From Actinacidiphila oryziradicis (GTDB taxonomy: Bacteria; Actinomycetota; Actinomycetes; Streptomycetales; Streptomycetaceae): a DNA stretch of 64,000 bases. Where the stretch lies: positions 1-64,000 of the forward strand of contig NZ_SUMC01000003.1 of NCBI RefSeq assembly GCF_005047355.1. Direction: 5' to 3'. The notes under the pieces were generated by a model, which did not search any database, was not told where the DNA came from, and saw nothing but the letters and a program-made list of their open reading frames with translations. This document shows, in pieces, positions 58,659-64,000 of this stretch (positions are counted from its first letter, which is position 1; each line of letters opens with the position of its first letter). The position numbers were made by a program, and so were the translations under genes.

Positions 58659-58872
58659 GCATCGCTCCCGCAGTGTCCGAAGTATCGTCTGCCGTAGGAG
58701 ATCCTGGCGCGACGACAGTAAGGGCTTTCTATCGTCACGTCAATGACCATGCACGCAAGTGAATGAAGTGCGGTCGAAATCGGTCAGAGGCGTTGACGTG
58801 CAACAACTTCAACTCTATTTTCCCGTTCGAAGTTACGAGCAGAATTCGATATTTCGAACAACGGGAGGCGCA
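58659..58872. promoter_or_regulatory. Divergent promoter region of the GH36 and GH51 genes
   Basis: Contains GTTCGAA (58825-58831) and TTCGAAC (58853-58859), an inverted pair with centres 28 bp apart, GTTGACGTGCAAC near 58792, and GTCACGTCAATGAC near 58734. Several candidate operators; the responsible regulator is not in the window. Confidence 0.4.
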
Positions 58873-60573
58873 ATGGAGCATTCTCCCCGCACCCGCGACG
58901 CTCCCCCGAGAAAGGACCCCATGTCCAGCACCGCCCCGTCTTCTCCCGCCCTACCCGGCGCCTCTTCTCCCGCCCTACCCGGCGCCTCTTCTCCCGCCCT
59001 ACCCGGCGCCTCTTCTCCCGCCCTACCCGGCGCCTCTTCTCCCGCCCTACCCGGCGCCTCTTCTCCCGCCCTACCCGCCCGCTTCACCATCGACCCAGCC
59101 TTCGCCGTCGGCAAGGTCGACCCCCGGCTCTTCGGCTCGTTCGTCGAACACCTCGGCCGCTGCGTCTACACCGGCATCTACGAGCCCGGCCACCCCACCG
59201 CCGACGCCAAGGGCCTGCGCCAGGACGTCCTGGACCTCGTCCGCGAACTCGGTACGACCGTGATCCGCTACCCCGGGGGCAACTTCGTCTCCGGCTACAA
59301 GTGGGAGGACAGCGTCGGCCCGAAGGACGAGCGCCCGCGCCGCCTCGACCTCGCCTGGCGCTCCACGGAGACCAACCGGTTCGGGCTGAGCGAGTACATC
59401 CACTTCCTCCGCAAGGTCGGCGGCGAACCGCTGCTCGCCGTCAACCTCGGCACCAGGGGCGTCCAGGAGGCCCTGGAGCTCCAGGAGTACGCCAACCACC
59501 CCTCGGGCACCGCCAGGTCCGACCAGCGCATCGCGCACGGCGACAAGGAGCCCTTCGGGATCCGTCTGTGGTGCCTCGGCAACGAGGTCGACGGCGACTG
59601 GCAGACCGGCCACAAGACCGCCGAGGAGTACGGACGGCTCGCCGCCGAGACCGCCCGCGCCATGCGCCAGCAGGACTGGAGCGAGGACCTGAAGTTCGTC
59701 GCCTGCGGCAGCTCCAGCCAGGGCTTGGACACCTTCGCGGCCTGGGAGTCCACCGTCCTCCAGCACACCTATGACCTGGTCGACTACATCTCCCTGCACG
59801 CCTACTACGAGGAGCACGACGGCGACCGCGACTCCTTCCTGGCCTCGGCCGTGGACATGGAGTCCTTCATCGAGAACGTCGTCGCGACCTGTGACCACGT
59901 CGGCGCGCGGCTGAAGTCGAAGAAGCGGATCAACCTCTCCTTCGACGAATGGAACGTCTGGTACCAGAAGCGGCCCAGCCCCCACCAGGTCGAGGACTGG
60001 CAGGAGGCCCCCCGCATCCTGGAGGACGTCTACTCCGTCACCGACGCCGTCGTCTTCGGGTCCTTGCTCATCGCGCTGCTCCGGCATGCCGACCGCGTCA
60101 CGATCGCGTGCCTCGCCCAGCTCGTCAACGTCATCGCCCCCATCATGACCGAGCCGGGCGGCGCGGCCTGGAAGCAGACCACCTTCTACCCCTTCGCCCA
60201 GGCGTCGAAGTACGGGCGCGGCCGGGTCTTGCAGGTCAACGTCGACAGTCCGAAGTACGAGACCGAGCGCTTCGGCGATGTCGACGTCCTCCATGCCACC
60301 GCCGTCATCGACGACTCGACGGGCGCCGTCACCGTCTTCGCCGTCAACCGCAGCCAGACCGACGCGCTGCCGCTGGAGATAGACCTGCGGGGCATCGCGG
60401 CGACGGGCGTCGTCGAGCACAGCGTCCTGGCCGACAGCGACCCCGAGGCCGTCAACACCGCCGCCGAGCCCGAGCGCGTCATCCCGCGCACGGCCGCCGG
60501 CACGGTGGTCCAGGACGGTGCGCTGCGCGCCGTCCTGGAGCCGCTCAGCTGGAACGTCATCCGGCTGGCGTGA
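58873..60573 (+). CDS. GH51 alpha-L-arabinofuranosidase with variable N-terminal repeat
   Basis: 566 residues from ATG 58873 (GGGAGG ahead); ATG 58921 is also possible. Residues ~22-68 are an SSPALPGA octapeptide repeated five times plus a partial copy, unlike other GH51 proteins. The catalytic domain starts FTIDPAFAVGKVDPRLFGSF, with VIRYPGGNFVSGYKWEDSVG, acid/base Glu in LWCLGNEVDGDWQ, and nucleophile Glu in LSFDEWNVWYQKR. Cytosolic; releases arabinose from short arabino-oligosaccharides. Terminated by a hairpin shared with the S53 gene. Confidence 0.94.
   Translation: MEHSPRTRDAPPRKDPMSSTAPSSPALPGASSPALPGASSPALPGASSPALPGASSPALPGASSPALPARFTIDPAFAVGKVDPRLFGSFVEHLGRCVYTGIYEPGHPTADAKGLRQDVLDLVRELGTTVIRYPGGNFVSGYKWEDSVGPKDERPRRLDLAWRSTETNRFGLSEYIHFLRKVGGEPLLAVNLGTRGVQEALELQEYANHPSGTARSDQRIAHGDKEPFGIRLWCLGNEVDGDWQTGHKTAEEYGRLAAETARAMRQQDWSEDLKFVACGSSSQGLDTFAAWESTVLQHTYDLVDYISLHAYYEEHDGDRDSFLASAVDMESFIENVVATCDHVGARLKSKKRINLSFDEWNVWYQKRPSPHQVEDWQEAPRILEDVYSVTDAVVFGSLLIALLRHADRVTIACLAQLVNVIAPIMTEPGGAAWKQTTFYPFAQASKYGRGRVLQVNVDSPKYETERFGDVDVLHATAVIDDSTGAVTVFAVNRSQTDALPLEIDLRGIAATGVVEHSVLADSDPEAVNTAAEPERVIPRTAAGTVVQDGALRAVLEPLSWNVIRLA
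58939..59076. repeat. 24-bp in-frame tandem repeat, 5.75 copies
   Basis: Five perfect copies of the 24-base unit starting tcttctcccgcc and a partial sixth (59059-59076), encoding SSPALPGA units. No base differences between copies, which implies recent expansion or conversion. Confidence 0.95.
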
Positions 60574-60676
60574 GCCGGGCGGTCAGCGCCGCCGGGCGAC
60601 GGGGAGTTCCCGCGGCCCGACGGCGCCGGCAAAGGCCGACCATGCCCCGCCCATGCCCCGGCGAGGCACGACAAGG

Positions 60677-60707
60677 GGGGCCCGCCTCCCTGAAGGAGGC
60701 GGGCCCC
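60677..60707. terminator. Bidirectional hairpin between GH51 and S53 genes
   Basis: 13-bp perfect stem GGGGCCCGCCTCC (60677-60689) with 60695-60707, loop ctgaa. Confidence 0.85.
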
Positions 60708-60731
60708 ATCCGTGCGGATCCGTATCCCGCG

Positions 60732-62027
60732 TCAGCCCGCGAAGGCCGTCACTCCTTCCGGGGTGCCCCAGCCGGTCGGACCGTCGTAGCCGGTGGTGGC
60801 GGTGCAGAAGTACGAGGTGGTGCAGGTGCCGTTGTTGCCGGTCGTCACGTCGTTGAGGGCGGACGTGCCGGCGTGGCTGTAGGGGAACTTGGCCGGGTAG
60901 GAGCCGGTGGAGGGGGTGCCGGCGAGAGCGTAGACGCTGGCAATGATCGGGGAGGAGACGCTGGTGCCGCCGAAGGTGTACCAGCCGGCGGTGATGCCGT
61001 AGGAGTCGTAGACCGAGACGCCGGTGGCGGGGTCGGCGACGGCAGAGACATCGGCGACGATGCGCTTGGTGCAGCCGGTGTCGGTCTGCCAGGTGGGCTT
61101 GGTCTCGTACGAGGAGCAGCCGGAGCCCGCGCCCTCAGTGCTGCTGGTCTTCCAGACCGACTCGGTCCAGCCCCGGGTGGTGGAGGTCGCCTTGGTCAGT
61201 GCGGTGCCGCCGACGGCGGTGACGTACTGGGAGGAGGCCGGATATTCAACGCCGTAGGCGGCGTCCCCCGAGCTGACGGTGACGGCGACACCGGGGTGGT
61301 TGTAGTACAGGCTGTCGTACGTGGAGTCCGAGGAGGAGTCGGAGCCGCCGTAGCTGTTGGAGACGTACTTGGCGCCCAGGGTGACGGCCCTATTGACCGC
61401 GGTACCGAGGTTGGCGTAGCTGGCGGAACTCGCCTCGACGAGCAGGATGTTGCACTTGGGGCAGATGGCGCTGGCCATGTCGACGTCGAGTGAGATCTCC
61501 TCGGCCCAGCCGGTGTTGCCCGCCGGCAGCGAGGTGGTGGAGCCGGTCTGGCTCACCTTCTTGAAGCAGCCGTTGGCGGTGGTGCAGGCGGAGAGGCCGT
61601 AGTACGAGCGGTAAGTGGCCAGATCCGCTTCGGCGTTGGGGTCGTCATAGGCGTCGACGATGGCGATGGTCTCGCCGGATCCGTTGGACGCGGCGGCCGA
61701 GGTGAGCCCGTAGGCGGACCAGAGGTCGGTCGGCCCGAAGCCGGAGGGGGTAGCGGCGTTTGCGGCCGCGGGCGTGACGCCCTTCCTGGCGGCCTGCTCG
61801 GCCATGTACTCGGTGGTGCCGCCGGTCACCCGTTTGGCGTTGCAGGCGGCAGCGCCTGCCTTGGGCGCGGAACACGCCTTGGTCCAGGTGACCTTGGGGG
61901 TCACCTTTGCCACGGTGGTCCTGGCGTCGGCGGCCGATGCGGCGCCGAGGCCGGTGAAGACGAGCGCTGCGGTGGCGGTAGCGGCCGCGGCTATGCGGCG
62001 CCATCTGGTGGGGGGTGTGATGCGCAA
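60732..62027 (-). CDS. Secreted S53 family (sedolisin-like) serine peptidase
   Basis: 431 residues. Signal peptide AAAATATAALVFTGLGAASA, then a short leader rather than the ~190-residue propeptide of kumamolisins. Catalytic Glu/Asp in GWAEEISLDVDMASAICPKC, oxyanion Asp region VTVSSGDAAYG, Ser in FGGTSVSSPIIASVYAL. C-terminal VTTGNNG and TGYDGPTGWGTPEG mark the calcium site. GGAGG lies 13 bases before ATG 62027; a TTG two codons upstream (62033) has better spacing and may be the true start. Probably active at low pH. Confidence 0.92.
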   Translation of the reverse strand: MRITPPTRWRRIAAAATATAALVFTGLGAASAADARTTVAKVTPKVTWTKACSAPKAGAAACNAKRVTGGTTEYMAEQAARKGVTPAAANAATPSGFGPTDLWSAYGLTSAAASNGSGETIAIVDAYDDPNAEADLATYRSYYGLSACTTANGCFKKVSQTGSTTSLPAGNTGWAEEISLDVDMASAICPKCNILLVEASSASYANLGTAVNRAVTLGAKYVSNSYGGSDSSSDSTYDSLYYNHPGVAVTVSSGDAAYGVEYPASSQYVTAVGGTALTKATSTTRGWTESVWKTSSTEGAGSGCSSYETKPTWQTDTGCTKRIVADVSAVADPATGVSVYDSYGITAGWYTFGGTSVSSPIIASVYALAGTPSTGSYPAKFPYSHAGTSALNDVTTGNNGTCTTSYFCTATTGYDGPTGWGTPEGVTAFAG

Positions 62028-62438
62028 CGTACTGCCTCCTGGAAGTGTTGGGACAGGGGCGGTGCGGGTGCGCTGCCGCGTCGGCGAGGGTGGCCGGGGC
62101 GGGCAGGTGAGTGGGTGGGCGCGGTGGAGGTGACAGGTACGGCCGGGTAGCTGCCGGGTAAGGCCGGGCCTTTAGGGCCCGCAGATGAACATGGCTTGAG
62201 GTGTCCGCAACAACAAGGGGCCTTGCGGAAGCCAGACCACCGCTTTGCCGCATCAAGAGTCGGTCAGGGGGTGGGGTTTACCTCACGCACAGCGGAATCA
62301 GGGATTCACCTGGTTGATCCGCTGTGATTGCGGACGGCCAGTCAGGGCGTAACGCTCCTCATATATGGCGTCACAAAGGCGCCTTTTATCTCGGGCGGCC
62401 GGACCTACCTCAGTGCTCGCCCGGAAGGAGCAGAGACC
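62028..62438. other. Divergent regulatory region, S53 peptidase / repeat exoprotein
   Basis: About 400 bp without a supported gene. Includes the S53 ribosome site (GGAGG) at the left end and a possible GGCGTCAC...gcgcc promoter zone near 62360 for the exoprotein. Confidence 0.35.
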
Positions 62439-63425
62439 ATGGTCCGTGTCCATGTATCGCCCCGCCTCGCCCCGGCCGGCGCCGCGATCGCCCTCGTCGC
62501 CGGCTACGTACTGGCCTCAGGTACCGCCGCCCAGGCTCAGGAGCTCGTTGCCACCTGCACGGTCAATGGCGTCGTCACCCACGGCACCGTCATCAACGGC
62601 ACAGCCGGAGCGGACTTCATCGAATGTGAGCACGGCGTGCCGGCCGGTGTCATCATCAACGGTTTCGGCGGCGTCGACCTGATCGACGTCAAGGGCGGCA
62701 ACGCCGGCATCATCTACGGCGGCGACGCCGGCGACCTGATCGATGTCGAGGGCGGTAACGCCGGCACCATCTACGGCGCCGGAGGCGCCGACATCATCGA
62801 CGTCGAGGGCTACAACACCGGCACCATCAGCGGTGGCGACGCGGCCGATGTCATCTTCGTGGGCAGCGATGACGCCAACGACCTCGGCATCGGCATCAAC
62901 GCCGGTGTGGGCATCGGCCCGGGTATCGGGGTGGTGAGTCCTGGTGTGGGCGTGAGTCCGGGTATCGGGGTGGTGAGTCCTGGTGTGAGTGTCAGTCCGG
63001 TTATCGGGGTGGTGAGTCCCGGTGTCGGGGTGGTGAGTCCTGGTGTGAGTGTCAGTCCGGGTATTGGCGTGGTGAGCCCTGGTGTGGGCGTCAGTCCGGT
63101 TATCGGGGTGGTGAGTCCCGGTGTCGGGGTGGTGAGTCCTGGTGTGGGCGTCAGTCCGGTTATCGGCGTGGTCAGTCCCGGTGTGGGCGTTAACGCCGGT
63201 GTCGGTATCAACGCCGGTGTGGGTATCAACGCTGGTGTGGGTATCAATGCCGGTGTGGGCGTCAACGCCGGCATCGGCCTCGGCATCAACACCCGCAGCG
63301 GCAGCACCCGCACCGCCAAGGCCGGCGCCGCCAACACCGGCACGGTCCGCGGCGACGCCGGCCAGGACGTCTGCCTCCTCGATTCCGGCTCCTCGGGCAC
63401 GGTGAGCTGCGAAACGGTGGTCTAA
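62439..63425 (+). CDS. Secreted glycine/valine-repeat protein
   Basis: 328 residues from ATG 62439 (GGAAGGAG ahead). Signal peptide AAIALVAGYVLASGTAAQA. Residues ~30-150 contain short repeats NGxGGxDxIDVxGGNxGxIY (for example GGVDLIDVKGGNAGIIYGGD), recalling beta-roll or beta-helix coils but without clean RTX nonapeptides. Residues ~160-285 are low-complexity, built of 13-residue units GIGVVSPGVGVSP and then hexapeptides GVGINA. A Cys-containing tail (CLLDSGSSGTVSCET) follows, with an N-terminal Cys pair as well. I recognise no named family. It may be a structural fibre or surface protein. Codon use in the repeat (many GGT, GTG, AGT) differs from neighbours. Confidence 0.75.
   Translation: MVRVHVSPRLAPAGAAIALVAGYVLASGTAAQAQELVATCTVNGVVTHGTVINGTAGADFIECEHGVPAGVIINGFGGVDLIDVKGGNAGIIYGGDAGDLIDVEGGNAGTIYGAGGADIIDVEGYNTGTISGGDAADVIFVGSDDANDLGIGINAGVGIGPGIGVVSPGVGVSPGIGVVSPGVSVSPVIGVVSPGVGVVSPGVSVSPGIGVVSPGVGVSPVIGVVSPGVGVVSPGVGVSPVIGVVSPGVGVNAGVGINAGVGINAGVGINAGVGVNAGIGLGINTRSGSTRTAKAGAANTGTVRGDAGQDVCLLDSGSSGTVSCETVV
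62926..63270. repeat. Coding tandem repeat in the exoprotein gene
   Basis: About nine diverged copies of a ~30-39-base unit around ggtatcggggtggtgagtcc, followed by five copies of an 18-base unit around ggtgtgggtatcaacgcc. Copy number is likely variable between strains. Confidence 0.85.
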
Positions 63426-63441
63426 CAGGACTCCATCGGGC

Positions 63442-63483
63442 CCGGGCTCGCTTTCGCCGTCCAGTCGGCGAAAGCGAGCCCGG
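63442..63483. terminator. Terminator hairpin after the exoprotein gene
   Basis: 18-bp perfect stem CCGGGCTCGCTTTCGCCG (63442-63459) with 63466-63483, 6-base loop. Confidence 0.88.
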
Positions 63484-63535
63484 TCGGCTCCCGCCCGGGG
63501 AGGGGCGCGCCCCGCGATTGGCTACGCTGCGCCCC

Positions 63536-64000
63536 ATGCGAGATCTTGCGGCCGGTATACGGCACTTGGCCCATGGCCAGCGATGGGTGGCACGCAATGG
63601 CGGAGCCTACGGAATCGGGCTGCTACCCGCCCTGATCACCTTCGTCGGTTACGTGGCCGCGCTCGTCGCCCTCGCCTTCTGGGCCGGCGACCTCACGGCC
63701 TGGGCCACGCCCTTCGCCGACGGCTGGGGCTCACCCTGGCAGGGGCTGTTCCGGGGGTTGCTCACGGCCGTGCTCTTCGGCGGCGGACTGCTGCTCGCGG
63801 TGCTGTCCTTCACCGCGGTCACGCTGCTGGTCGGCGATCCGTTCTACGAGGCCATCTCCGGGCGCGTCGACGAATCCGAGGGCGGCGCCCCGCCCGCCCC
63901 CGGACTGCCGCTCTGGCGTGAGCTGTTCCGGTCGGCGCGCGACAGCCTACGGGTGCTGCTGCGCGTCGCCGCGTTCGCGGTCGTGCTCTTCGCGGCGGGC
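63536..64000 (+). CDS. EI24 domain (CysZ-like) membrane protein, incomplete at the window end
   Basis: 155 codons visible and still open. MRDLAAGIRHLAHGQRWVAR then LLPALITFVGYVAALVALAF (TM1), LLTAVLFGGGLLLAVLSFTA (TM2) and VTLLVGDPFYEAISGRVDES, the family motif after TM2. A third span begins at the end. TACGCT at 63523-63528 lies 7 bases before the ATG, so the mRNA is probably leaderless. Related proteins have been linked to sulfate uptake (CysZ), but most Streptomyces members are uncharacterised. Confidence 0.82.
   Translation, partial: MRDLAAGIRHLAHGQRWVARNGGAYGIGLLPALITFVGYVAALVALAFWAGDLTAWATPFADGWGSPWQGLFRGLLTAVLFGGGLLLAVLSFTAVTLLVGDPFYEAISGRVDESEGGAPPAPGLPLWRELFRSARDSLRVLLRVAAFAVVLFAAG

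Noticed and set aside
62810..63400. Minus-strand Pro/Thr-rich frame opposite the exoprotein repeat
   Set aside because: It is the reverse reading of the tandem repeat (TPTPGLTTPIPGLT); no start signal or export sequence, so a shadow.

Overview
This window is Streptomyces chromosome, or a very close relative. The base composition is strongly GC-rich. Two chaplin-type surface proteins are present. So are the cellulose-synthase-like cslA with its copper-radical oxidase glxA and a GH6 glycanase, an XRE regulator/DUF397/ATP-binding/DUF574 methyltransferase group, an SCO2400-family zinc-ribbon protein, monomeric isocitrate dehydrogenase, and GTG starts with four-base ATGA/GTGA overlaps. No rRNA, tRNA, CRISPR array, complete insertion sequence or origin was recognised.

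Layout. 0-4 kb: a secreted GH92 mannosidase behind two LacI-type operators. 4-5 kb: remnants of a terpene synthase and a GntR/FCD regulator. 5-9 kb: an ABC exporter with a DesK/NarL-type two-component system. 9-13 kb: acetyltransferase, a decayed lipoprotein beside a DUF6529 membrane protein, and a permease/TIGR03943 pair of probable metal function. 13-20 kb: a DksA/TraR-type zinc finger protein and two Tat-exported alpha-L-rhamnosidases, one frameshifted. 20-26 kb: a palindrome-ended small repeat, a broken MMPL transporter, an aldo/keto reductase with divergent LysR, and a broken alpha/beta hydrolase. 25.7-31 kb: the complete homogentisate operon (hppD, hmgA, an unassigned conserved gene, fahA) with a divergent Lrp/AsnC regulator. 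31-32 kb: a patch of gene fragments. 32-35 kb: ATP-binding protein, DUF397, a 14-codon leader ORF, XRE regulator and DUF574 methyltransferase. 35-40.5 kb: isocitrate dehydrogenase, L,D-transpeptidase, DUF309, CAP-domain and HdeD-type membrane proteins. 41-43 kb: remains of a type II polyketide locus (intact ACP, intact cyclase-cupin fusion, broken ketosynthase). 43-49 kb: chaplins, GH6, glxA and cslA, the morphogenesis block. 49.5-56.4 kb: IclR with an SMP-30 lactonase, SCO2400, SDR, MarR, a CurA-type reductase, a methyltransferase, and an HTH-ClpN protein behind two identical palindromes. 56.5-64 kb: GH36 alpha-galactosidase, GH51 arabinofuranosidase, an S53 peptidase, a glycine/valine repeat exoprotein and the start of an EI24-type membrane protein.

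How it works together. The main themes are plant-polymer use (GH92, two GH78, GH36, GH51, GH6), tyrosine catabolism, and aerial-growth surface construction (csl block, chaplins). The window is also unusually rich in broken genes. Three of them (GH78, MMPL, alpha/beta hydrolase) carry what looks like a single missing G or C in an otherwise well-preserved frame, so sequencing or assembly error must be excluded before calling them pseudogenes. The others (terpene synthase, SMI1/KNR4, CoA-transferase, ketopantoate reductase, ketosynthase, third chaplin) have larger deletions and look genuinely decayed. All names rest on reading the sequence by eye; no database search was run.
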